In this document: positions 1 to 6,147 of the stretch, one piece after another
Position numbering within the stretch: the first letter of the stretch is position 1
Layout: every line of letters begins with the position of its first letter
Source of the DNA: Betaproteobacteria bacterium
GTDB taxonomy: Bacteria; Pseudomonadota; Gammaproteobacteria; Burkholderiales; Burkholderiaceae_E
Reading direction: 5' to 3'
Length of the DNA stretch: 6,147 nucleotides
NCBI GenBank assembly: GCA_009922405.1
Contig: RFVZ01000158.1
Span: 1 to 6,147, forward strand
Notes under the pieces: generated by a model
What the model saw: the letters and a program-made list of their open reading frames with translations, nothing else
The model's database searches: none
What the model was told of the DNA's origin: nothing
Translations under genes and position numbers: made by a program

Positions 1-1776
1 TACGCGGCACTGAGCGGGACGCTTACTCAAGCCGCCGCCCCAGCCACCGGAAGCCCCGAGAAAGTCCTTCGCTATGCGTTTCCGATCGCTGAAACGGGTT
101 TTGACCCGGCGCAGCTGAGCGACCTGTATTCCCGCATTCTGACAGCCAATATCTTCGATTCGCTCTACACCTACGATTATCTGGCCAGACCCGCAAAAAT
201 CAAGCCGAACCTGGCTCAGGACATGCCCGAGGTTTCAGAGGATTTCAAAACCTTCACGGTTCGACTTCGACCCGGAATTTATTTTTCGGATGATCCGGCA
301 TTTGGAGGAAAGAAGCGCGAGTTGACCGCAAACGACGTGGTCTACACCTACAAGCGGATCTTTGACCCAAAGACCAAAAGCCCGTCTCTCAGTGGGGTCA
401 AGGAAGAGAAAATTCTCGGACTGGATGCTTTACGGGACCAAGCCCAGGCAAGCGGCAAGTTTGATTACAACACCGAGATCCCCGGAATGCGGGCACTCGA
501 CCGTTACACGGTGCAGTTTCGAGTCGGTGAGGCGCGACCCCGGTTCGTCTCGAGCCTTCTCGCCGACCCCGGAATTTTCGGGATCGTGGCGCGCGAAGTC
601 GTCGAGGCCTATGGCGACCGGATCATGGAACACCCCGTCGGCACCGGTGCCTTTCAACTCGGGGAATGGCGCCGCTCGTCCAAGATCAATCTTGTGCGCA
701 ACCCGAACTTTCGGGAACAGTTCTACGAGGCCGAGGCCCCGACCGACGATCCCGTCTCCCGAGCCATTGCCACTGCACTCAAAGGTCGTCGACTGCCGAT
801 GATCGACCGCGTCGAGGTCTCGATTGTTGAAGAAGAGCAACCCCGTTGGCTGGCTTTTCTGAATAAGGAACACGACCTCATCGAGCGTCTGCCCAACAGC
901 TTTGTAAACCAGGCCATCCCGCGCAATCAGTTGGCCCCGAACCTCAAAAAGGCCGGGATCCAAATGGTTCGCGTGCCGTCCTCGGACGTGACTTTTATGT
1001 ACTTCGCGATGGAGCACCCGGTCGTGGGTGGTTACACCCCTGACAAAGTGGCGCTGCGTCGTGCGATCGGGCTTGCTTACAATTCGGCAGAAGAAGTTCG
1101 GCTGCCGCGGCGTGGTCAGGCGATCATCGCGCACGGGCCGGTGATGCCCCTGACAATCGGCTACGACCCGCAGATGCGCTCCGAGATGGGCCAGTTTGAT
1201 CGGGCGCGAGCGATCGCGTTGCTCGATCTTTTTGGCTACACAGACAGAAATGGTGATGGCTGGCGGGATCAACCCGACGGCAAGCCACTAATTTTAGAAT
1301 TTTCAACGATCCCGGGTGGCGCGCAAAAAGAGCTCGACGAGATCTTCAAAAAAAACATGGACGCGATCCAGATCAAACTAGATTTCAAGCAAGGTAAGTG
1401 GCCGGAGCATCTAAAGGCGTCGCGGGCCGGAAAACTCATGATGTGGGGCCTGGGGCTGAGCGCTTCTGGCACCGACGGCGGCAGCGTGCTGGCCTTGGGT
1501 TATTCCGAATCGAAGGGTCAGCAAAACCATGCCCGATTCAATAACAAACGTTATGACGAGTTGTACCGCCAGATCAGCGCCATGCCAGACGGCCCGCAGC
1601 GGGTGGAATTGATTCGAGAGGCTGTCAAGATCCTGGTGGCCTACATGCCCTACAAGTTCAGAACGCACCGCATCCTGACCGATCTTAGCCAACCCTGGGT
1701 CCATGGGTATCAACGACATCCGTTCATGCGCGACTTCTGGAAGTACGTCGATGTCGAACCCCGCGTGCAACCCTAA
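1..1776 (+). CDS. Family 5 extracytoplasmic solute-binding protein of a peptide-type ABC importer (5' partial)
   Basis: The frame is open from base 1 to the TAA at 1774-1776, giving 591 residues with the true start outside the window. The first residues (YAALSGTLTQAAAPATG) look like the end of a signal peptide plus linker, and the conserved fold already begins near residue 22 (VLRYAF, then TGFDPAQLSD), so the ATG at 223 is internal. Family 5 hallmarks in window residues are LTANDVVYTYKRI near 105-120, GTGAF at 214-218, RNPNF at 233-237 and the LRRAI helix from 352. An insertion near residues 240-262 precedes PMIDRVEVSI, and an EF-hand-like loop (DRNGDGWRD) lies at 415-423. This long form resembles a group of roughly 600-residue proteobacterial binding proteins. 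Residue S489 aligns without gaps to the OppA Asp that holds a peptide N-terminus, so the ligand may not be an ordinary peptide. It is the first gene seen in the opp operon and ends 12 bases before oppA. Family is certain; ligand is unknown. Confidence 0.9.
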   Translation, partial: YAALSGTLTQAAAPATGSPEKVLRYAFPIAETGFDPAQLSDLYSRILTANIFDSLYTYDYLARPAKIKPNLAQDMPEVSEDFKTFTVRLRPGIYFSDDPAFGGKKRELTANDVVYTYKRIFDPKTKSPSLSGVKEEKILGLDALRDQAQASGKFDYNTEIPGMRALDRYTVQFRVGEARPRFVSSLLADPGIFGIVAREVVEAYGDRIMEHPVGTGAFQLGEWRRSSKINLVRNPNFREQFYEAEAPTDDPVSRAIATALKGRRLPMIDRVEVSIVEEEQPRWLAFLNKEHDLIERLPNSFVNQAIPRNQLAPNLKKAGIQMVRVPSSDVTFMYFAMEHPVVGGYTPDKVALRRAIGLAYNSAEEVRLPRRGQAIIAHGPVMPLTIGYDPQMRSEMGQFDRARAIALLDLFGYTDRNGDGWRDQPDGKPLILEFSTIPGGAQKELDEIFKKNMDAIQIKLDFKQGKWPEHLKASRAGKLMMWGLGLSASGTDGGSVLALGYSESKGQQNHARFNNKRYDELYRQISAMPDGPQRVELIREAVKILVAYMPYKFRTHRILTDLSQPWVHGYQRHPFMRDFWKYVDVEPRVQP

Positions 1777-1788
1777 TTTCAACCCGCC

Positions 1789-3474
1789 ATGAAAAACCTG
1801 CCAGGCGCCATCACCGCGCAACTGTTCTTTGCGCGTGTGCCCTTTGCGCGTTTGCCCTTTGCGCGTTTGCTCTGCAAGGCCGCGGCGCTCAGTCTCATGA
1901 TGACCCTGCCTGGGCTTCAACCAGGCTTTGCAGCGGGAGTCCCGGCTGGCGTGACACTCCATCCAACCCAGACCATCATCCGCAACAATGGCTCAGAGCC
2001 CGAGTCTCTCGACCCCGCACTGATTGAATCGGTGGGTGCTGCCAACATCGTGCGCGATCTGTTTGAGCCGCTGACCGCCAATGACGCGCGCGGCAAGATT
2101 GTCCCTGGCGTGGCCGAGCGCTGGTCGCAAACGGATGCCTTGACCTGGGTGTTCAAGTTGCGCCCGAACGCCAAGTGGTCGAACGGCGATGCAGTGACCG
2201 CGCAGGATTTTGTATTTGGTATCCGGCGCTTGGTCGACCCTAAAACCGCGTCCAAGTACGCCCATACGTTCGGCGATTTTTTTGCCAACGGCAAGGACGT
2301 CGCCAATGGCAAGAAACCTCTGAGCGAACTGGGCATCAAGGCGATCGACAAGACCACTCTGGAAATCCGGACCGAGACGCCGATCACCTTTATGCCCGGG
2401 TTGATGGCTAACCCCAATCTGGCCCCGGTCCATTCGAAAGCGCTCGAGACGCACGGTAAAGACTGGACCAAACCCGGCAATCTCGTCAGCAATGGAGCCT
2501 TCGTGCTCAGGCAGTGGCAGGTCAACAGTAAGGTGATCCTCGAGAAGAACCCGCAGTACTGGGACGCAGCGCAGGTGCAACTGAACCAGGTGACCTATCT
2601 GCCGGTCGAAGACGGCAATGCGGACGTCAAGTTGTTCGAGACCGGTGAGAACGACTGGGTCTATCAGTTGCCACCCGGCTCGTTTGAGAAGACCTCGCAA
2701 AAGTATCCAGCGGAGACGCGAAATTCGCCGATGCTTGGGCTACGTTATTACTCGTTTCAGACCCAAAGTGCCTTCTTTCGGGACGTGCGGGTGCGCAAGG
2801 CCCTCTCCATGGTGATCGATCGCGATTTGCTCGCGCAGCGCGTCACCGCCGACGGCCAGACCCCAGCCTACGGACTCTTCGTCAAAGGCCTCGAGGGCGC
2901 TGAAGTCAGCGCCTACGACTGGGCCCAGTGGCCGATGGCGAAACGCGTCGCCGATGCCAAGCTCCTCTTGCAAGAGGCTGGGGTGAAACCCGGCGCCAAG
3001 TTCACGTTCATCTACAACACGAGCGACTATCACAAGAAAATGGCCATCTTTGCGGCTTCCGAGTGGAAGACCAAGCTAGGACTTCAAGTCGAACTCGAGG
3101 CAATGGAATTCAAGGTGTTGCTCAAGCGCCGCCATGACGGTAATTTCGAGATGGCACGTAATGGCTGGATCGCGGATTACAACGATGCGACGACCTTTTT
3201 GGCCTTGGTGAAATGTGATTCAGATCAGAACAATAATTTTAATTGTAACCGCGAAGCGGAAACCTTGATCCAGCAGGGCGCGCAGCAGGCCGATCCGGCG
3301 AAGCGCAGCGCCCTGTTTACCAAGGCGACCGAACTGGTGATGGCGGACTATCCGATCATTCCATTGTTGCAGTACTCGCTGCCGCGGCTGGTGAAATCGT
3401 ATGTCGGTGGTTACTCCACCGAGAACGTCATGGATCGTTTTCGCAGCAAAGATCTTTATATTATTAAGCATTGA
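1789..3474 (+). CDS. oppA: Periplasmic oligopeptide-binding protein, OppA/MppA type
   Basis: This 561-residue exported binding protein delivers peptides to OppBC. It matches classical OppA as I recall it along its whole length: EPESLDP at 70-76, NAKWSNGDAVTAQDFVF near 126-142, NGAF at 235-238, ERNPQYWD-like KNPQYWD at 253-259, RVRKAL at 334-339, GWIADYND at 459-466 and the C-terminus LYIIKH. D463 matches Asp419 of Salmonella OppA, which binds the peptide N-terminus. The Cys of the enteric motif GWCADYNE is I461 here. ATG 1789 is the first in-frame start after the upstream TAA and shares its frame, but no clear Shine-Dalgarno precedes it, so coupling to the upstream gene is likely. The signal peptide is long: an n-region of about 30 residues with three 5-residue repeats (14-28), a hydrophobic stretch at 31-43, and cleavage probably after A49 or A53. 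C29 does not form a lipobox. MppA-like specificity (murein peptide) cannot be excluded. Confidence 0.93.
   Translation: MKNLPGAITAQLFFARVPFARLPFARLLCKAAALSLMMTLPGLQPGFAAGVPAGVTLHPTQTIIRNNGSEPESLDPALIESVGAANIVRDLFEPLTANDARGKIVPGVAERWSQTDALTWVFKLRPNAKWSNGDAVTAQDFVFGIRRLVDPKTASKYAHTFGDFFANGKDVANGKKPLSELGIKAIDKTTLEIRTETPITFMPGLMANPNLAPVHSKALETHGKDWTKPGNLVSNGAFVLRQWQVNSKVILEKNPQYWDAAQVQLNQVTYLPVEDGNADVKLFETGENDWVYQLPPGSFEKTSQKYPAETRNSPMLGLRYYSFQTQSAFFRDVRVRKALSMVIDRDLLAQRVTADGQTPAYGLFVKGLEGAEVSAYDWAQWPMAKRVADAKLLLQEAGVKPGAKFTFIYNTSDYHKKMAIFAASEWKTKLGLQVELEAMEFKVLLKRRHDGNFEMARNGWIADYNDATTFLALVKCDSDQNNNFNCNREAETLIQQGAQQADPAKRSALFTKATELVMADYPIIPLLQYSLPRLVKSYVGGYSTENVMDRFRSKDLYIIKH
1828..1872 (+). repeat. 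Three in-frame 15-base tandem repeats in the oppA signal peptide
   Basis: Three adjacent 15-base units, at 1828-1842, 1843-1857 and 1858-1872, each begin TTTGCGCGT. Neighbouring copies differ by a single base (unit 1 to 2: G to T at unit position 10; unit 2 to 3: C to T at unit position 14). They encode FARVP, FARLP and FARLL, residues 14-28 of OppA, and so lengthen the positively charged n-region of the signal peptide by multiples of five residues with one Arg each. The unit length is a multiple of three, so slippage would change the length without breaking the frame. The repeat is seen directly; any effect on secretion is inference. Confidence 0.9.
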
Positions 3475-3491
3475 ATCAGAAGCACTGTGTA

Positions 3492-3516
3492 TTCAGCGCT
3501 GAAGATTAATCGCTGA
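3492..3516 (+). promoter_or_regulatory. Possible intercistronic hairpin between oppA and oppB
   Basis: The 63-base gap between oppA and oppB contains a perfect 12-base palindrome at 3492-3503 (TTCAGCGCTGAA). Its left arm can alternatively pair with a second copy of the right-arm motif: TCAGCG at 3493-3498 with CGCTGA at 3511-3516, across a 12-base loop. No T-run follows, so it is not a typical intrinsic terminator. In opp operons the binding protein is usually made in excess over the permeases, and a structure here could stabilise the upstream mRNA or lower expression of oppB; it could equally be an operator-like site or chance. The pairing is seen; the function is inferred. Confidence 0.3.
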
Positions 3517-3537
3517 GAGCCCCGGGTCACCGACACC

Positions 3538-4458
3538 ATGCTGGCCTATACCCTGCGCCGCCTGTTGGCGATCGTCCCGACACTGCTGGTTGTGATCGCC
3601 GTCGTCTACCTGTTGCTGTTCTCTGCGCCAGGCGGACCGTTCGATGGCGAGAAGGCGGTTTCTGCCGCCGTCTTGGCGAATCTGCAGACGAAGTACCGTC
3701 TCGATCTGCCGGTCTGGCAGCAATATCTGCACTACCTGGACAACCTGTTGCACGGTGATCTCGGTGCCTCATTTCGCTATGCCGACTGGTCGGTCAACGA
3801 TCTGGTGGCGGATGCACTACCGATCTCGTTGACCATTGGCGGGACGGCGATCGCGCTATCACTGCTCATTGGCGTGATCTTAGGAAGCCTCGCCGCCCTG
3901 CGACAGAATTCCTGGATTGATGTGAGCGTGATGCTGCTGGGCAACCTCGGGAGCGTCTTTCCGTCTTTCGTGATTGCGCCCGTCCTGGTTCTGATTTTTT
4001 CGCTCTGGCTGCGCTGGTTGCCCTCGGGCGGCTGGAATGATTTTGAGCCCCGCTTCATGGTCTTGCCCATCGCGCTGCTGACATTCATTAACGTGGCCAC
4101 GATCGGGCGCGTCATGCGCGGCAGCCTGGTTGAGGTGTTGCACAGCAACTTCATCCGGACCGCGCGCGCCAAAGGCTTATCACTGCGCCTGATCGTCGTG
4201 CGTCACGCCCTCAAGCCCGCCCTGTTGCCAGTGGTCTCCGTCCTTGGGCCGCTAGCGATTTCGTCCATCACAGCCGCCCTGGTTACCGAAACTGTGTTTT
4301 CACTGCCCGGGATTGGGCGCCTGGTCGTTAATGGCGCCGCCAACCGGGACTACACCCTGATCCTCGGGCTGGTCGTGCTGATCACGCTGGTCGTGGTGAC
4401 CCTCAACCTGATTGTGGATTTGCTCTACGCCGCGTTGGATCCACGGATCCGTTATTGA
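3538..4458 (+). CDS. oppB: Oligopeptide ABC transporter permease OppB
   Basis: OppB is one of the two inner-membrane permease subunits that form the peptide channel with OppC. The 306-residue length equals my recollection of enteric OppB. The N-terminus (MLAYTLRRLLAIVPTLLVV) leads into the first membrane segment at about 9-29, followed by the OppB-type APGGPFDGEK at 30-39 and a periplasmic region containing YLHYLDNLLHGDLGASF. Further membrane segments lie at about 98-120, 132-158, 172-190, 228-249 and 274-298. The cytoplasmic coupling (EAA-type) loop spans about 198-225, with FIRTARAKGLS and the conserved Gly at 213, where the ATPase docks. ATG 3538 is the only start available after the in-frame TGA at 3514-3516, and it gives the family N-terminus; the Shine-Dalgarno is weak at best (GGG at 3524-3526). 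The stop overlaps the oppC start by one base. A DppB/GsiC-type label is the main alternative, less likely beside an OppA. Confidence 0.94.
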   Translation: MLAYTLRRLLAIVPTLLVVIAVVYLLLFSAPGGPFDGEKAVSAAVLANLQTKYRLDLPVWQQYLHYLDNLLHGDLGASFRYADWSVNDLVADALPISLTIGGTAIALSLLIGVILGSLAALRQNSWIDVSVMLLGNLGSVFPSFVIAPVLVLIFSLWLRWLPSGGWNDFEPRFMVLPIALLTFINVATIGRVMRGSLVEVLHSNFIRTARAKGLSLRLIVVRHALKPALLPVVSVLGPLAISSITAALVTETVFSLPGIGRLVVNGAANRDYTLILGLVVLITLVVVTLNLIVDLLYAALDPRIRY

Positions 4459-4460
4459 TG
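4456..4460 (+). promoter_or_regulatory. TGATG stop/start overlap, oppB to oppC
   Basis: The TGA that ends oppB (4456-4458) shares its A with the ATG of oppC (4458-4460). With no strong Shine-Dalgarno upstream, ribosomes ending oppB probably restart on oppC, which would keep the two permease subunits near one to one. The overlap is seen; coupling is the usual interpretation. Confidence 0.75.
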
Positions 4461-5333
4461 TCTACCCCACCATCCCAACCCTCAGCGCCACGCAGCCCCT
4501 GGCGCGATGCGCGTGACCGGTTTGCGCGGAATCGGGCGGCCACGGTCAGCGGTCTGCTGCTGATCTTGATCACTTTTGTCTGCATCGTTGGGCCCTGGTT
4601 GTTGCCCCATGCGTTTGACAGCACGGACTGGAACGCAATGGCCCTCGCGCCGGGATTGACGAATAGTCATTGGTGGGGAACCGACGAATCTGGGCGCGAT
4701 CTCCTGGTGCGCTGCCTGATGGGCGGTCGGATCTCCCTGATGGTGGGGATTCTGGCAACGCTTAGTTCGGTCGCACTCGGCACCGTCTGGGGTGCAACAG
4801 CGGGCTTTTTGGGTGGCTTTGCGGACCAATGGATGATGCGTGTCGTCGATGTGCTCTACGCCGTCCCTTACCTGCTGATCGCGATTCTTCTGGTGACGGT
4901 GTTGGGCCGGGATTTCTATCTGGTCGTTCTGGCCATCACCGCTTTTTCGTGGATGGACATGGCGCGCCTCGTTCGCGGCCAGGCGCTCTCACTCAAGCGG
5001 ATGGACTATGTCGAAGCCGCGCGCGCAATCGGCGTGTCGCAAGCCCGGATTATCGCCACCCACATTGTTCCAAACCTCCTGGGTCTGGTAGTCATCTACA
5101 CCACCGTGACCGTCCCCGCGGTCATTTTGACCGAGTCAGTCCTGTCGTTTTTGGGCCTAGGTATTCAAGAACCGATGACCAGTTGGGGGGTGCTGATCCA
5201 GGAGGGCGCCCAGACCATGGAAGTGGCGCCCTGGTTGTTGCTGTTCCCCGCTGCCCTGCTGTCGACCACGCTCTACTGCTTTAACTTTCTGGGTGATGGT
5301 TTGCGCGATGCGCTCGATCCGAAAGACCGCTGA
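4458..5333 (+). CDS. oppC: Oligopeptide ABC transporter permease OppC
   Basis: OppC is the second inner-membrane permease subunit and partner of OppB. The 291 residues carry an N-terminal cytoplasmic tail (SPWRDARDRFARNRAA, typical of OppC/DppC), a first membrane segment at about 29-48, the conserved periplasmic motif HWWGTDESGRDLLVR at 71-85, and membrane segments near 92-118, 131-149, 152-168, 206-228 and 258-280. The EAA coupling loop (YVEAARAIGVSQARII) lies at 184-199 with its Gly at 192, and the C-terminus is GDGLRDALDPKDR. I chose ATG 4458, which overlaps the oppB TGA in TGATG and implies coupled translation. A TTG one codon upstream (4455) is possible but adds only one residue. No strong Shine-Dalgarno is visible. 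Enteric OppC is about ten residues longer, mostly at the N-terminus, so nothing essential seems missing. Confidence 0.94.
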   Translation: MSTPPSQPSAPRSPWRDARDRFARNRAATVSGLLLILITFVCIVGPWLLPHAFDSTDWNAMALAPGLTNSHWWGTDESGRDLLVRCLMGGRISLMVGILATLSSVALGTVWGATAGFLGGFADQWMMRVVDVLYAVPYLLIAILLVTVLGRDFYLVVLAITAFSWMDMARLVRGQALSLKRMDYVEAARAIGVSQARIIATHIVPNLLGLVVIYTTVTVPAVILTESVLSFLGLGIQEPMTSWGVLIQEGAQTMEVAPWLLLFPAALLSTTLYCFNFLGDGLRDALDPKDR

Positions 5334-5335
5334 TG
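5331..5335 (+). promoter_or_regulatory. TGATG stop/start overlap, oppC to oppD
   Basis: The TGA that ends oppC (5331-5333) shares its A with the ATG of oppD (5333-5335), the same arrangement as at the oppB/oppC junction. It supports the chosen oppD start over the internal ATG at 5357 (residue 9), and suggests coupled translation of permease and ATPase. Confidence 0.75.
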
Positions 5336-6147
5336 GCTGAACCAAGTTCCGCTTCCATGCTCGACGTCAAGCACTTGGGCGTGCATTTCGAGACGCCCGA
5401 TGGTCGTCTGGACGCGGTTCGAAAGTTGTCCTTTTCCCTCTCGAAAGGCCAGACATTTGGGATCGTCGGCGAGAGTGGGTCTGGTAAGAGCCAGAGCATG
5501 CTCGCAATCCTCGGGCTACTGGCCGCCGGCGGCCACGCGACGGGCTCGGCGCACTTCGAAGGGCGCGATCTGCTGCGCCTGGCGCCTTACGAGCTGAACC
5601 GGATCCGCGGCAACCGGATTGCCATGATCTTCCAGGATCCAATGACCTCGCTGAACCCATATCTGACGATCGAGCGGCAGATGACCGAGGTTCTTGAGGT
5701 TCAAAAGAATGCGACACCAAAGGCGGCCCGTAGCCGCGCACAATCAATGCTTGAGGCGGTTCAAATCGCCGACCCGGTGCGTTGCTTGAAGGGCTATCCG
5801 CATCAGTTCTCAGGCGGCATGCGCCAGCGCATCATGATCGCGATGGCCTTGCTGTGTGAGCCCGATCTGCTAATTGCCGACGAACCGACAACCGCCCTCG
5901 ACGTGACCGTTCAAGCCCAGATCGTGGGCCTCCTGCGCCGACTGCAGCACAATTTTGGGACTGGCATCCTCATGATCACCCATGACCTGGGACTGGTTGC
6001 CGGATTGTGCGACGAGGTCATGGTGATGTACGGAGGCCGGATCATGGAGCAGGGCAGCGCGCAGGCCCTGTTTGACCACCCGAGCCACCCCTATACGCTC
6101 GCCCTCCTGAATGCCGCACCCCGTCTGCACGGCGAACAAGACGCGCT
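5333..6147 (+). CDS. oppD: Oligopeptide ABC transporter ATP-binding protein OppD (3' partial)
   Basis: OppD is a cytoplasmic ATPase that powers the OppBC channel. The reading frame is open from ATG 5333 to the window end, 271 codons, with no stop. All ABC ATPase motifs are present: Walker A GESGSGKS at 46-53, Q-loop Gln at 101 (IFQDPMTSLNP), signature FSGGMRQR at 159-166, Walker B LLIADEP at 179-185 with catalytic Glu at 184, D-loop ALD at 188-190 and H-loop His at 217 (ITHDLGLV). The peptide-transporter subfamily is marked by QDPMTSLNP and by HPSHPYTLALLNAAPR at 249-264. Family members run to about 320-340 residues, so some 50-70 residues, including the Cys-containing C-terminal oligopeptide domain, lie beyond the window. 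The start overlaps the oppC TGA in TGATG; a weak purine stretch (GAAAG, 5321-5325) may serve as ribosome binding site. An OppF ATPase gene is expected next. DppD is a close alternative name. Confidence 0.95.
   Translation, partial: MAEPSSASMLDVKHLGVHFETPDGRLDAVRKLSFSLSKGQTFGIVGESGSGKSQSMLAILGLLAAGGHATGSAHFEGRDLLRLAPYELNRIRGNRIAMIFQDPMTSLNPYLTIERQMTEVLEVQKNATPKAARSRAQSMLEAVQIADPVRCLKGYPHQFSGGMRQRIMIAMALLCEPDLLIADEPTTALDVTVQAQIVGLLRRLQHNFGTGILMITHDLGLVAGLCDEVMVMYGGRIMEQGSAQALFDHPSHPYTLALLNAAPRLHGEQDA

Noticed and set aside
223..225. ATG at 223 as the start of binding protein 1
   Set aside because: The frame is open to base 1, and conserved binding-protein sequence is present well upstream of this Met; using it would remove the N-terminal part of the fold.
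430..1272. 280-codon open frame on the minus strand
   Set aside because: It lies wholly antisense to binding protein 1, has a low-complexity His/Arg/Asp-rich composition with no recognisable domain, and arises from codon bias in a GC-rich gene.
1873..1875. Lipoprotein Cys (C29) in the OppA signal peptide
   Set aside because: The preceding residues (ARLL) do not form a lipobox, and a hydrophobic stretch and signal peptidase I-like sites lie after it.
1828..1881. Tat-type export signal from the Arg-rich n-region
   Set aside because: The arginines are spaced five residues apart and no twin-Arg pair is present; Sec export is more likely.
1411..1962. Minus-strand 183-codon open frame with repeated RKGQT/RKGHT/RKEQL
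   Set aside because: The apparent peptide repeat is the reverse-strand reading of the 15-base repeat in oppA. The frame spans two strongly supported + strand genes.
3492..3503. Intrinsic terminator after oppA
   Set aside because: The stem is short and no T-tract follows it; the downstream opp genes need readthrough.
4444..4451. CGGATCCG palindrome just before the oppC start
   Set aside because: It is fully explained by the codons for the conserved DPRIR tail of OppB, is short, and has no sign of a regulatory role.
4455..4457. TTG at 4455 as the oppC start
   Set aside because: The ATG one codon downstream overlaps the oppB stop in the usual TGATG arrangement, also seen at the oppC/oppD junction.
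4829..5284. 151-codon + strand frame inside oppC
   Set aside because: It is out of frame with oppC, which has continuous family motifs and membrane segments across the whole region.

Overview
The window is one co-directional stretch of a peptide (Opp-type) ABC importer operon on the + strand. In order it holds an extracytoplasmic solute-binding protein whose 5' end lies outside the window, a second OppA-like binding protein, the permeases OppB and OppC, and the start of the ATPase OppD, which runs off the 3' edge. By eye the DNA is GC-rich (roughly 60%) with G/C-ending codons. This and the protein types fit a Gram-negative proteobacterium, most plausibly a betaproteobacterium; that placement is inference, as no marker gene is present.

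Layout: 1-1776 is binding protein 1 (family 5, 5' partial). A 12-base gap follows, then OppA at 1789-3474. A 63-base gap with a small palindrome follows, then OppB at 3538-4458. OppC at 4458-5333 and OppD from 5333 to the window end each begin in a TGATG stop/start overlap. There is no non-coding stretch longer than 63 bases, and I see no RNA gene, mobile element, CRISPR array or convincing terminator. The operon promoter must lie upstream of base 1, and a partner ATPase (OppF) would be expected downstream.

How the genes work together: the periplasmic binding proteins capture peptide-like ligands and dock on the OppB-OppC membrane channel, and OppD (normally paired with OppF) drives import by ATP hydrolysis. 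Two quite different binding proteins in front of one permease set suggest that one transporter serves two ligand classes. OppA keeps the Asp that grips a peptide N-terminus in the classical family, while binding protein 1 has Ser at the aligned position.

The most unusual local feature is a threefold 15-base in-frame tandem repeat in the signal peptide of OppA. I found no evidence of a previously undescribed system; this is a well-known transporter type with a few details worth checking.
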